A stretch of 64,000 bases of DNA from Gordonia sp. KTR9 (GCF_000143885.2 NC_018581.1:5208001-5272000), one strand, 5' to 3'. Shown: positions 52,948-61,107, counted from the stretch's first letter. The notes: generated by a model from the sequence alone, not told the origin. Numbers and translations: made by a program.

Positions 52948-55179
52948 CTACCCCCGCGCCATGTCCACGAACCGGCTCAGGTGCAACTGGTGCGCGACGG
53001 TGATCGTGGCGGTCGGGCCGTTACGGTGCTTGCCGACGATGATGTCGGCCTCGCCCGCGCGCGGGTCGTCGCGCTCGATCGAGTCGGGGCGGTGGAGCAG
53101 GATGACCATGTCGGCGTCCTGCTCCAGCGATCCCGACTCACGGAGATCCGACACCTGGGGCTTCTTGTCCGTACGTTGCTCGGGGCCACGGTTGAGCTGG
53201 CTGATCGCGATCACGGGGACCTCGAGTTCTTTGGCCAGCAGCTTCAGCTGACGGGAGAACTCCGACACCTCCTGCTGGCGCGACTCGACCTTCTTGCCCG
53301 ACGTCATCAGCTGCATGTAGTCCACCGCAACGACTTTCAGATCGTGGCGCTGTTTGAGCCGGCGCGCCTTGGCGCGGATCTCCATCATCGTGAGATTGGG
53401 TGAGTCGTCGATGAAGAACGGCGCCTCCGAGATCTCACCCATACGGCGTGCGAGACGAGTCCAGTCGTCGTCGCTCATGGTGCCGGCACGCATGTCGGCC
53501 AGCTTGATCTTCGCCTCCGCCGACAGCAGACGCATGACGATCTCGGTCTTGCTCATCTCCAGCGAGAACATCGCGGCGGTGAGGCCGTGGCCAATCGCGG
53601 CCGATCGCAGGAAGTCCATCGCCAAGGTCGAGTTGTGGGTCGGGACCATCGCCTCGCCCGCCAGATACAGGTGTTCGGCGTTGTCGACCTGGACGCAACG
53701 CACCGGAACCGGGTCGACCGGACGAACGGCGACGACGCGTCGAACCCCGGCCCGCCTGCGCAGCTCCTTGTGACGAATCGCCTTGTGGTGCACGGTGAAC
53801 ACATCGTCGTCGGCGTCGACGCGCAACCAACCCGTTGCCGACCGCTTGTAGTTGAACCCGAGTCCGGCCACGAGGTCGGCGACGACGGCCGTCATGTGCC
53901 GGGTGGCGGCCGGCACGGTGATCCAGCCGTCGTCGTCGACGGAGGCACGGGCATCCAGCAAACCTGCGAGGAGGGCGCGGCGCTGCGCGATCGAACCCCG
54001 TAGGTACTCGTACGGGATCCGCCCGCCGAGGTCGGCCATCAGCGTCATGACGTCGACAGGGCCCTCCGCGTCGATCCGCATGCTGATCTCGGGATCGTCG
54101 AAGGCCATGCCGGCCAGCGCCGCCACCGTGTACGGGCCGTAGGCGAATCGCTTGCGCGGCAACTCGAGCGGCGCGGTGTTTCGCACGACCGCGCCGCCGA
54201 CATGCGTCCGCAGGCCGGCCGTGGTGACCACCCGGCGTTTGCCGTCGATCTCCGCCGCCCACTGATGCTGCTCGTCGGCGACGATCGTCGCGCCGTCGTT
54301 GAATTCTATTTCGTAGCAAGGCCGTTCGGTCATCACCTCGGTCGCGGCGACGACTCGAGTGGGCCGGCCGTGCGCATCGAGGAGGTGATCGCCGACGCCG
54401 ACCTTGCCCATCGTGGTCCACCCCGTGGGCGTCGGCAGCGGGGTGTCGAGCGCCAGCGCCTTGCCGACACCCGGACGGGCCGCGACGATGATCATCTGCC
54501 CGGGGTGCAGACCGTTGGTGAGCTTGTCGAAGTCGGCGAAGCCGGTGGGGACCCCCAGCGAGATGCCGCCCCGCGACGCGATCGAGTCGATCTCATCCAT
54601 CGTCGGCTGCAGGAGATCTTCGAGGGCGACGTAGTCCTCGGCGGTGCGCTTCTCGGTGACCTCGTACACCTCGGCCTGGGCACGGTCGACCACCTCGGCG
54701 ACGTCCTGGCCGTCGGCGCCGGCGTAGCCATACTGGACGATGCGTGTGCCGGCTTCCACGAGCCGACGCAGCAGTGCCTTCTCCGCCACGATCTCGGCGT
54801 AGTAGCCGGCGTTGGCGGCGGTGGGCACCGTGGAGATCAGGGTGTGCAGATACGGCGCCCCGCCGATCCGTTTGAGTTCGCCCGCTCGCTCGAGTTCCGC
54901 GGCGACCGTCACCGCGTCGGCGGGCTCGCCCTTCGAGTACAGGGTGAGGATCGCCTCGAACACCGCCTGATGGGCAGGACGATAGAAGTCACCGGTGCGG
55001 ATCTTCTCGACGACGTCGGCAACCGCGTCCTTGGACAGCAACATGCCACCGAGCACCGACTGCTCGGCGGCCAGGTCCTGCGGGGGCTGCCTGCCGAAGT
55101 CCTCGGCGGGGATCTCGTCGTCTCCCCGTCCTCGCCCTCCGGCGGCGGGGCCGCGCCCGCGGTCATCCACAACAGCCAC
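52948..55179 (-). CDS. dnaB: Replicative DNA helicase DnaB containing an intein
   Basis: A 743-residue precursor. Extein residues 1-240 carry the N-terminal domain (PPQDLAAEQSVLGGMLLS...DFYRPAHQAVF) and the start of Walker A (ARPGVGK). An intein occupies 241-516. Extein residues 517-743 resume STLAMDFLRSAA and carry Walker B (VVAVDYMQLM) and the RecA-like helicase core, ending near VDMARG. Splicing would give a 467-residue helicase, the usual DnaB size. The GTG start is chosen because codons further upstream match no DnaB. It unwinds DNA at the fork. The order rpsF-ssb-rpsR-rplI-dnaB is conserved in mycobacteria, though here an exported-protein gene sits between rplI and dnaB. Confidence 0.96.
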   Translation of the reverse strand: MAVVDDRGRGPAAGGRGRGDDEIPAEDFGRQPPQDLAAEQSVLGGMLLSKDAVADVVEKIRTGDFYRPAHQAVFEAILTLYSKGEPADAVTVAAELERAGELKRIGGAPYLHTLISTVPTAANAGYYAEIVAEKALLRRLVEAGTRIVQYGYAGADGQDVAEVVDRAQAEVYEVTEKRTAEDYVALEDLLQPTMDEIDSIASRGGISLGVPTGFADFDKLTNGLHPGQMIIVAARPGVGKALALDTPLPTPTGWTTMGKVGVGDHLLDAHGRPTRVVAATEVMTERPCYEIEFNDGATIVADEQHQWAAEIDGKRRVVTTAGLRTHVGGAVVRNTAPLELPRKRFAYGPYTVAALAGMAFDDPEISMRIDAEGPVDVMTLMADLGGRIPYEYLRGSIAQRRALLAGLLDARASVDDDGWITVPAATRHMTAVVADLVAGLGFNYKRSATGWLRVDADDDVFTVHHKAIRHKELRRRAGVRRVVAVRPVDPVPVRCVQVDNAEHLYLAGEAMVPTHNSTLAMDFLRSAAIGHGLTAAMFSLEMSKTEIVMRLLSAEAKIKLADMRAGTMSDDDWTRLARRMGEISEAPFFIDDSPNLTMMEIRAKARRLKQRHDLKVVAVDYMQLMTSGKKVESRQQEVSEFSRQLKLLAKELEVPVIAISQLNRGPEQRTDKKPQVSDLRESGSLEQDADMVILLHRPDSIERDDPRAGEADIIVGKHRNGPTATITVAHQLHLSRFVDMARG
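53632..54459 (-). other. Class 3 intein inside DnaB (276 residues)
   Basis: Inserted exactly between Lys and Ser of the DnaB Walker A motif GVGK/STLA, the known DnaB-b site. The first intein residue is Ala, not Cys or Ser, and the last are VPTHN followed by Ser+1. It keeps the class 3 triplet: Trp67 after ADEQHQ (block B), Cys255 in VRCVQVD (block F), Thr274 in VPTHN (block G). In class 3 inteins that Cys starts splicing. Residues about 85-245 are larger than a mini-intein and contain ALLAGLLDARASVDDDG, a degenerate LAGLIDADG-type motif, so a homing endonuclease remnant is likely. Confidence 0.92.
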
Positions 55180-55751
55180 GCGTGTCAAACCTCTCGCAAC
55201 GTTCGATCCCACCCGACATCGAATGAGTACGACCTTGAGTCTGGTGTCGGCCCCGGTAGGCCACGTCGCGAGTCCCCGGTGTCGACGTCGTGTTTCGGTC
55301 TGTCTCTTCCTATCGGGTGGCACCGACAGTCGGACTGTCGTGTGCGCCGAGACGGACGGAGACGCTGAGGCGTGACACTAGGACCTCTACGACCGCGACT
55401 CAAACCGACCTGTTGACGAATCTGGGGATCACTTGTGGAGCGTGTGTGAGTGGCCGGGGGACGCGTTGTGCACCCTTTGTGGACAACCTGAGGAATTCGG
55501 GTGTGAACAACACAGTTCTCGCAGGTCAGGACCTTCGCTAATTTCCACAATCAACGAATTGGAAATCGTTGGGGCTTCTTCGGCGCGTCGCCTTGCGGGC
55601 GTGTTGCGGACGCCTGTTCAACTCCTGGTGGCGAATATTCGGGTGAACATCCGGTGTGGTCTGCGTTACACCTGGCCAGACGACGTCGCGGGCGTCATCA
55701 GTCGCGCGACTTACCTTCGATCGCCGACGGCACGCCGTCGGTTGTGGTGCA
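55180..55751. other. Intergenic region upstream of dnaB with DnaA-box-like sites
   Basis: 572 bases, the largest gap in the window. It separates divergent dnaB and an exported-protein gene. It holds TGTGGACAA at 55478-55486, a perfect TTGTCCACA on the other strand, plus weaker relatives CTTGTGGAG near 55433 and TTTCCACAA near 55542. Arms ATTTCC/GGAAAT occur near 55541-55566. No gene is supported, and no AT-rich unwinding element typical of oriC is seen. Confidence 0.55.
55478..55486 (-). promoter_or_regulatory. DnaA-box match
   Basis: The minus strand reads TTGTCCACA, which equals the actinobacterial DnaA box. It lies about 300 bases upstream of dnaB. One exact box is not proof of DnaA control. 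Confidence 0.4.
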
Positions 55752-56414
55752 ATGTCGAGCGTGTCGAGGTTGGGGTTGAGGTCGGTCGTCGTCCGTCGCG
55801 TGGTCACCGTGCTGGCCGCCCTGACCGCTGCCGCCGGACTGACGACGGCCCCATCGGCTCTCGCCGCGCCCGGGCCCACGATGCCCGTCGAGTTCGATCT
55901 CTCGCGCTACCAACCCGTCAACCCCACGACGTTCCGATCGCTGGCCTACGTCGACAACGGCCGGTCGTTCTTCACCACCGGCCGGTGGGTGTGCCAGGTC
56001 GGTCCCGGCTACCGCTACGTCGGTTGTGCGGGCCGTCCCGCGACCGCACCGCCCAACGCGTCGGGCGCGGTCATCTCCGACGACCAGCAGGGTCCGTGGT
56101 GGGCGCGCACGGATCAGACCTATCGATTCGGTCCGAAGAGCGGGTTCCGACCACCGGTCCTCGGCGTCGGCAAACGGGTCACCATCGAAGGCGTCACGTG
56201 CACCGTTCCCCGCCGCGACGCCGTGGCCTGCCGTACCGGCGACCGCGCGCTGATCTTCACCCCGGCCTGGCACAAGTTCTTCTTCCCGTCGTGGGACACC
56301 CTGGGCCCCGGCAACAACGCCGTCGACCACAGCGCCAACCCGGCACCGCAATACCTTCCGCCGAGGCTGCAGTACTGGAACCAGCTGCCGGCGAATCCAC
56401 CGGCCCCGAAGTAG
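55752..56414 (+). CDS. Exported protein of unknown function
   Basis: About 220 residues. The N-terminus (VRRVVTVLAALTAAAGLTTAPSALA, then APGPT) is a Sec signal peptide with an ALA-A cleavage site. The mature part has four to six Cys (WVCQVG, YVGCAG, VTCTVP, VACRTG) in pairs suited to disulfides, and several aromatic Pro-rich segments (PAWHKFFFPSWD). I know no function; similar mycolata exported proteins are uncharacterised. It is the only plus-strand gene between rplI and dnaB, and is followed directly by a dispersed repeat and a 38-bp tandem array. This suggests insertion into an otherwise conserved block. Confidence 0.75.
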   Translation: MSSVSRLGLRSVVVRRVVTVLAALTAAAGLTTAPSALAAPGPTMPVEFDLSRYQPVNPTTFRSLAYVDNGRSFFTTGRWVCQVGPGYRYVGCAGRPATAPPNASGAVISDDQQGPWWARTDQTYRFGPKSGFRPPVLGVGKRVTIEGVTCTVPRRDAVACRTGDRALIFTPAWHKFFFPSWDTLGPGNNAVDHSANPAPQYLPPRLQYWNQLPANPPAPK

Positions 56415-56422
56415 GGCTTCGA

Positions 56423-56464
56423 CCCTTCGTGGCTCGTCGCTTTCGCTCCTCGCACCTCAGGGAG
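56423..56464 (+). repeat. Copy of the dispersed intergenic repeat
   Basis: From CCCTTCGTGGCTCGTCGC to CTCGCACCTCAGGGA. It is the reverse complement of the array unit at 27363 and matches the right arm at 36332-36375 with few changes. Its final CCTCAGGGA is also the start of the first 38-base tandem unit. Confidence 0.85.
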
Positions 56465-56606
56465 CGGTGGTGATGTCCTTCTCTTGGTCAGGCCTCACCG
56501 AGCAGTGGTGATGTCCTTCTCTTGGTCAGGCCTCAGGGAGCGGTGGTGATGTCGTTCTCTCGGTCAGGCCTCAGGGAGCAGTGGTGATGTCGATCTCTCG
56601 GTCAGG
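56455..56606 (+). repeat. Four tandem copies of a 38-base unit
   Basis: Units at 56455, 56493, 56531 and 56569, each exactly 38 bases. Each begins CCTCA and ends GGTCAGG and contains GTGGTGATGTC. Units differ at about five positions (for example CTTCTCTTGG versus GTTCTCTCGG). No palindromic structure inside a unit. The spacing is regular but there are no unique spacers, so it is not a CRISPR. Confidence 0.95.
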
Positions 56607-56616
56607 CAGACACGAC

Positions 56617-56649
56617 AAAGGCCGGGTGGAGGATCTCCACCCGGCCTTT
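56617..56649 (-). terminator. Strong hairpin terminator after rplI
   Basis: AAAGGCCGGGTGGAG and CTCCACCCGGCCTTT form a perfect 15-base stem with a three-base loop, 17 bases downstream of the rplI stop. A-run on one side and T-run on the other mean it can act in both directions, ending rplI and shielding the tandem array. Confidence 0.92.
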
Positions 56650-56665
56650 GGTCGTAACGCTGAGG

Positions 56666-57121
56666 TCAGCTCGCGGCGACGACGGCGAGCTGTACGGTCG
56701 CCGAGACCTGCGGGTGCAGGTTGACGATGACCGGGTAGCTGCCGGTTGCCTTGATGTGTCCCTTGGGCAGCTCGACGCTGCGCTTGTCGACGGTCGGGCC
56801 GCCTGCGGTCTTGATGGCACCGGCGACGTCTGCCGCGGTGACCGAACCGAAGAGCTTGCCCGAGTCATGGGTCTTGACGTCCAGCGAGACATCGGCGAGG
56901 CCCTCGAGGGCCTGCTTCAGCTCGTTGGCGTGCTCGAGACCGCGGACCTCGCGGGCTTCCTGCGAACGGCGGATGCCCTCGACCTGCTTCTCGGCTCCAC
57001 GGGTGGCCTTGATGGCCAGGCCGCGGGGCAGCAGGTAGTTGCGGCCGTAGCCGTCCTTGACCACGACGATGTCGCCGGCTTCGCCGAGGTTCTCCACGGC
57101 GGCGGTGAGGATGAGCTTCAT
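56666..57121 (-). CDS. rplI: 50S ribosomal protein L9
   Basis: A 151-residue L9. The N-terminal rRNA-binding signature [25 protein letters not shown] is complete, followed by the long connecting helix and C-terminal domain ([19 protein letters not shown]). GGAAAGGA precedes the ATG. It is 19 bases after rpsR, in the conserved rpsF-ssb-rpsR-rplI order, and ended by a strong terminator. Confidence 0.98.
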   Translation of the reverse strand: MKLILTAAVENLGEAGDIVVVKDGYGRNYLLPRGLAIKATRGAEKQVEGIRRSQEAREVRGLEHANELKQALEGLADVSLDVKTHDSGKLFGSVTAADVAGAIKTAGGPTVDKRSVELPKGHIKATGSYPVIVNLHPQVSATVQLAVVAAS

Positions 57122-57140
57122 GTCAACTGATCCTTTCCGC

Positions 57141-57398
57141 TTATCGGCTGGTCGAGGTGAAGGGCAGCAGGGCCACCTCACGCGAGTTCTTCACTGCCAC
57201 AGCGACGTCGCGCTGATGCTGCACGCAGTTGCCGGTCACGCGACGCGACCGGATCTTGCCCCGGTCGGACAGGAAACGACGCAGCAGCGCGGTGTCCTTG
57301 TAGTCGATGACGGCCTTCTTGTCCTTGCAGAAGCTGCACGCCTTGGTCTTGGTGACCTTCTCGACGCGAGGCTTCCGGCTCGGCTTTGCCTTTGCCAT
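57141..57398 (-). CDS. rpsR: 30S ribosomal protein S18
   Basis: An 85-residue S18 with the signature [28 protein letters not shown]...[19 protein letters not shown]. It has CSFC near the N-terminus and a later Cys in TGNC, so it is a zinc-binding (C+) form; mycobacteria also keep a zinc-free alternative elsewhere. A hairpin pair separates it from ssb upstream. Confidence 0.98.
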   Translation of the reverse strand: MAKAKPSRKPRVEKVTKTKACSFCKDKKAVIDYKDTALLRRFLSDRGKIRSRRVTGNCVQHQRDVAVAVKNSREVALLPFTSTSR

Positions 57399-57453
57399 GT
57401 GTGTGTTGCTCCAGTCAATGCTTCGGGGACGGTCACTGCCGTTCCCGGGCTGT

Positions 57454-57478
57454 TCGGGGCGGGTCGATCATGCCCCGA
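57454..57478 (-). terminator. Hairpins in the ssb-rpsR spacer
   Basis: TCGGGGC and GCCCCGA pair perfectly over seven bases just after the ssb stop. A second imperfect hairpin (GGGGACGG/CCGTTCCC) lies at about 57425-57446. Neither has a T-run. They may attenuate transcription into rpsR-rplI. Confidence 0.4.
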
Positions 57479-57484
57479 GCGATA

Positions 57485-58009
57485 TCAGAAAGGTGGTTCG
57501 TCGTCCCCGCCACCGAACGATCCGCCGCTGTTGCTGGCAGGCGCGCTGCCCCAGGGATCGTCGGCAACCTGCTGGTTCGAGTTCCCGCCGCCGCGGCTAC
57601 CGCCGCCACCGCCGGACCCGAATCCGCCACCACCGCCGCCACCGCGCGAGGCGCGGTTGACCTTGGCGGTGGCGTACCGCAGCGAGGGGCCGATCTCGTC
57701 GACCTCGAGTTCCACGACCGTGCGTCGTTCGCCCTCTTTGGTTTCGTAGGACCGCTGCTTGAGCCGTCCCTGCACGATCACCCGGGAACCCTTGGTCAGG
57801 CTTTCGGTCACGTTCTCCGCGGCGTCACGCCAGATGTTGCAGCGGAGGAACAGCGCTTCGCCGTCCTTCCACTCGTTGGTCTGGCGATCGAAAGTGCGCG
57901 GAGTGGAAGCCACCGTGAAGTTGGCAACCGCTGCCCCGGACGGCGTGAACCGCAGTTCCGGGTCGGCGGTGAGATTGCCGATGACGGTGATGACCGTGTC
58001 GCCTGCCAT
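57485..58009 (-). CDS. ssb: Single-stranded DNA-binding protein
   Basis: A 174-residue SSB. The N-terminal OB fold has [28 protein letters not shown] and [21 protein letters not shown] Gly-rich linker (about residues 120-145, with long Gly runs) leads to the acidic tip DDEPPF that recruits repair and replication partners. AAGGGGAAC precedes the ATG. It sits 115 bases after rpsF. Confidence 0.98.
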   Translation of the reverse strand: MAGDTVITVIGNLTADPELRFTPSGAAVANFTVASTPRTFDRQTNEWKDGEALFLRCNIWRDAAENVTESLTKGSRVIVQGRLKQRSYETKEGERRTVVELEVDEIGPSLRYATAKVNRASRGGGGGGGFGSGGGGGSRGGGNSNQQVADDPWGSAPASNSGGSFGGGDDEPPF

Positions 58010-58124
58010 GTGTGTTCCCCTTGGGTCGTTGGTGGGCACTCGCTGATCGACATGCACCGGGTGTTCTGGGTCCAACCCTAGAACCCGGTACCGACGTGTT
58101 CAGACGATCAAGAAAGCCTGTGGA

Positions 58125-58406
58125 TTACTTCCGCAGGACCTTGGTGCGCAGAACCGACTCGTTCAGCTTCAGCTGACGATCGAGCTCGGTGACCGTGGCG
58201 GGCTCGGCGTTGAGATCGATGACGGCGTAGATGCCCTCGTTGTGCTTGAGGATCTCGTAGGCAAGACGGCGCTTGCCCCAGATGTCGACGCCGTCCACCG
58301 AACCGCCATCCTTGCGGACAACATTGAGGAACGTATCGAGTGAGGGTGCGACGGTGCGCTCGTCCAGGTTCGGATCGAGGATGACCATCAATTCGTAGTG
58401 ACGCAT
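58125..58406 (-). CDS. rpsF: 30S ribosomal protein S6
   Basis: A 93-residue S6: [16 protein letters not shown] at the start and [25 protein letters not shown] in the middle are the family signature. The start has the strongest ribosome-binding site in the window. It leads the rpsF-ssb-rpsR-rplI operon and is divergent from the GT87 gene at 58574. Confidence 0.98.
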   Translation of the reverse strand: MRHYELMVILDPNLDERTVAPSLDTFLNVVRKDGGSVDGVDIWGKRRLAYEILKHNEGIYAVIDLNAEPATVTELDRQLKLNESVLRTKVLRK

Positions 58407-58416
58407 AAGACCACAT

Positions 58417-58424
58417 CACCTCCT
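58417..58424 (-). promoter_or_regulatory. Strong ribosome-binding site of rpsF
   Basis: AGGAGGTG on the minus strand, 10 bases before the ATG, is complementary to the 16S 3' end over its whole length. It fits the high expression of a ribosomal protein. Confidence 0.85.
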
Positions 58425-58573
58425 ATGGGCTAGGTCGGCCACGGACTGTCCGTGGCAGGAGGGTCGCCTGCGTCGGCAACCGGTCCAAGATACATGACCT
58501 GCCCGTTCGCAGAGAAATCCGAGGCCGCGGGTCGCTTCGGCGGCGCACTGCCGGACCACCTACGCTGTTGCCC

Positions 58574-60058
58574 ATGTCGGAACGGTGGACAACCCCGGGT
58601 CGATGGTCCGCACGGCTGTCCGGCCGTGGTGAGACGGCCCTGATCGTTGTCGTGTCGGTGCTCGCGACCACGGTCACGATGTTCTGGAGTTTCCGGGCCA
58701 AGCTCCGGTGCGGGGGCCCACCGTTCGACGCGTTCGGGCGCAGCGGCAACTGGCCGGTCGGGGATCCGGATGCGGTGATCCCCTGCTACTCGGACCTGAT
58801 GTACCTCTGGCTCGGCCGCGACATCAACACCCACGTCTTTCCCTACATCCACGGCGGAATCGCTTCCGACGGCACGTTGTTCGGCGGTGTCGTCGAGTAC
58901 CCGGTGCTCTCCGGCGTCCTCATGTTCTTCGGTGCGATCGGCGCCGACACCGACACCGAGTTCTTCACCCACTCCGCGCTCCTGCTGGCGCCGTTCGGGG
59001 TCGCGATCACCGTGTTGCTCGCCCTGATGGTCCGATGGTGGGCGCTGCTCTGGGCCGCGACGCCCCCGTTGGTGCTGTACTCCTTCCACAACTGGGAGCT
59101 GCCGGTCGTCGCGACCGCCGTCGGGGCAGTCGCCGTGATGGCCTGGGGCGCGTCCGTCCAGCCCGGAACAGGCCGGCGACGACTGCCGCTTCGGACGTGC
59201 GCGGTGGTCGCGGCTGTTCTGCTCGCGGTCGGCTTCTGTCTCAAGCTCTACCCGGGGATCTTCGTGTTACCGCTGGCCGCATACGTTCTCACGCGCGGCG
59301 CCGGCGGCGCACGCGCGGTTGCGGGACGACGTGACGCCGGAGGCGGCCTCGACTGGACGGGCGCCGGCTGGGTTGCGGGCGCCGCCGTCGTGACGGTGGC
59401 CGCGATCCAATTGCCGTTCATGGTCCTCGGATTCGACGGGTGGAAGGCCGCGCTGTCCTTCCAGGGCCGTCGCCGGGCCGACGTCGACACCAATTCCATC
59501 TGGTACTGGGGTCTGCGGTATGTTACCGGGACCACCGACACCTACCACTCCATCGTCAGCGTGATGTCGCCGCTGCTGATCCTCACCTCGTTCGCGGTCG
59601 CGATGTACCTCGGGTGGCGCCGCTTCGAACGCGTCGGCACCTTCCCGTGGATCGGCGTGAGCGGCGCGATGCTGGCCGGTTTCATGCTGTTCCACAAGGT
59701 GCACTCCCCGCAGTACACGCTCTGGATACTGCCGTTCTTCGTCCTGATGAAGGTGCGCTGGCCGGTCATCCTGGCGTACCTGCTCACCGACCTCGCTCTC
59801 GATCTGACGATCTTCCGGTTGTTCCCGATCCGGGATGCCGGCGATCCGCTGCCGTGGTGGATCGTCTCCGGCGTCGCGGGTTCGGTGTGGGTGCACGCCG
59901 TCCTGCTCGTCTATCTGATCGTGACCCTCGTCGGCACCCCGCTTCGTGAGCCGCTGGCCTCCCGTGTGGCCGGAAGCGCGCGAGATGGGACTGATCCCGC
60001 CGCCTCCGGGGTGACCCTCGACCCGCGACGAGAAGCCGTGGCGAAAGGGTCCCCGTGA
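58574..60058 (+). CDS. GT87-family membrane mannosyltransferase-like protein
   Basis: A 494-residue polytopic protein with about 10-12 spans. An N-terminal extracytoplasmic loop carries CYSDLMYLWLGRDIN and VEYPVLSG, the acidic catalytic region of GT-C enzymes of the GT87 (DUF2029, PimE-like) family, which use polyprenyl-phosphomannose. KVHSPQYTLWILPFF near the C-terminus is also typical. The second GT87 gene at 61108 shares these motifs (CYSD, EYPVL, SPQYSLWL), so they are paralogues. Likely role: extracytoplasmic mannosylation of lipoglycans or glycoproteins. It overlaps the downstream GNAT gene (GTGA). Confidence 0.88.
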   Translation: MSERWTTPGRWSARLSGRGETALIVVVSVLATTVTMFWSFRAKLRCGGPPFDAFGRSGNWPVGDPDAVIPCYSDLMYLWLGRDINTHVFPYIHGGIASDGTLFGGVVEYPVLSGVLMFFGAIGADTDTEFFTHSALLLAPFGVAITVLLALMVRWWALLWAATPPLVLYSFHNWELPVVATAVGAVAVMAWGASVQPGTGRRRLPLRTCAVVAAVLLAVGFCLKLYPGIFVLPLAAYVLTRGAGGARAVAGRRDAGGGLDWTGAGWVAGAAVVTVAAIQLPFMVLGFDGWKAALSFQGRRRADVDTNSIWYWGLRYVTGTTDTYHSIVSVMSPLLILTSFAVAMYLGWRRFERVGTFPWIGVSGAMLAGFMLFHKVHSPQYTLWILPFFVLMKVRWPVILAYLLTDLALDLTIFRLFPIRDAGDPLPWWIVSGVAGSVWVHAVLLVYLIVTLVGTPLREPLASRVAGSARDGTDPAASGVTLDPRREAVAKGSP

Positions 60059-60627
60059 CTTCGTGGCTGGCGACCGGCCCCCTGGTGGGTGACCGGGTCA
60101 CGTTACGTCCGATCGGCCTCGACGATGTCGGCGCGCTCGCCGGGTTGATCGGTGACCCCACCCGTTTCCGATGGGCACCCGGGGTGCCGACCGACGAGGA
60201 CAGTGCACGCCGGTACGTCGAGTCCGCTCTTCGGTCGCGAGTGGCTTTCGCGGTGGTCGACAACACCGACGGCAGCGTCGTCGGGTCGACGAGCTTCTAC
60301 GACATCGACGAGGCCAACCGATCCGCGTGCATCGGCTACACCTTCTACAGCGAACGCGTCCAGGGGACCGCGGTGAACCCCACCGCCAAGTTCCTGCTGA
60401 TGCGCCACGCGTTCGAGGACTGCGGCGCCGTCCGCCTCACCTGGCACACCCATGAGCTCAACGCTCAGTCGCGCGCCGCGATCGCCAAGCTGGGTGCGAC
60501 CTTCGAGGGTCTGCTGCGCAAGCACCGCCGATTCGGCGACGGCTGGCGCACGACCGCCCTGTACGCGATGACCGATGACGATTGGCCGTCGGCCAGAGAT
60601 CGCCTGCTGCAGCGGATCACCGCCTGA
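60055..60627 (+). CDS. GNAT-family N-acetyltransferase (RimJ-like)
   Basis: A 190-residue acetyltransferase of the RimJ/RimL-like group: LVGDRVTLRPIGLDDVGALAGLIGDP at the start, the acetyl-CoA loop region IGYTFYSERVQGTAVNPTAKFLL, and NAQSRAAIAKLGATFEGLLRKH at the end. It could acetylate protein N-termini or small amines. Its GTG overlaps the stop of the GT87 gene, so it is translationally coupled to it; the functional link is unknown. Confidence 0.9.
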   Translation: MTSWLATGPLVGDRVTLRPIGLDDVGALAGLIGDPTRFRWAPGVPTDEDSARRYVESALRSRVAFAVVDNTDGSVVGSTSFYDIDEANRSACIGYTFYSERVQGTAVNPTAKFLLMRHAFEDCGAVRLTWHTHELNAQSRAAIAKLGATFEGLLRKHRRFGDGWRTTALYAMTDDDWPSARDRLLQRITA

Positions 60628-60635
60628 CCGCCGGC

Positions 60636-61043
60636 TCAGGGCTTCTCGGTGTGCTTCGGATGCCCGTGGGTGCGTCGATCTTCTTTCAAGCGCGCCTCGT
60701 GAACGTGCCGCTGACCATCGGTCAGATCGGCTCGCACCCGGTCGACGTACTCCCGCAGCGGACCCCAGTAGGTGTCGTCGAATTCCTCGACGATCTGGAA
60801 CGTCCACCGACCATCGAGCACGTTGCGTCCGACCAGTTCGGTGGACAGTTCATCGGCGAACTCGGCGTGGCCCGCCTCGCGCAGCTCGTCGACGGCCTCG
60901 CCGAGCAGCAGGTCCCCGCGTCCGATGAGTTGATGGAATGAGTACAGGTGGCCGCGGGCGCGCTCGATGTACTCCAGCGCCTCCCCCACCTTGCCGACCG
61001 CTTCCGCGGTGTCGTCCGAGATATGAGGTGCGGTATCCGACAT
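60636..61043 (-). CDS. Conserved actinobacterial hypothetical protein
   Basis: A 135-residue soluble, helical protein. Features are VGEALEYIERARGHLYSFHQLIGRGDLLLGEAVDELREAGH and a charged His/Glu/Lys-rich C-terminus. No catalytic motif is recognised. It lies between the GT87/ponA genes upstream on its strand and converges with the GNAT gene. In M. tuberculosis small conserved genes sit near ponA1 and rpsF; whether this is one of them I cannot tell. Confidence 0.75.
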   Translation of the reverse strand: MSDTAPHISDDTAEAVGKVGEALEYIERARGHLYSFHQLIGRGDLLLGEAVDELREAGHAEFADELSTELVGRNVLDGRWTFQIVEEFDDTYWGPLREYVDRVRADLTDGQRHVHEARLKEDRRTHGHPKHTEKP

Positions 61044-61107
61044 GACCCGTCAATACCCACCGAAACCTTCGCCCAATCGTCGGTACGGCTCCCGTGAAGC
61101 GCGACCG

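Noticed and set aside
55505..55518. GAAC-N6-GTTC near dnaB as an SOS box
   Set aside because: The spacer is six bases, not four, so it does not fit the LexA site.
55180..55751. Origin of replication
   Set aside because: Only one exact DnaA box, no AT-rich element, and dnaA/dnaN are absent.
56455..56606. Tandem array as a CRISPR
   Set aside because: Units abut with no unique spacers, and no cas genes are present.
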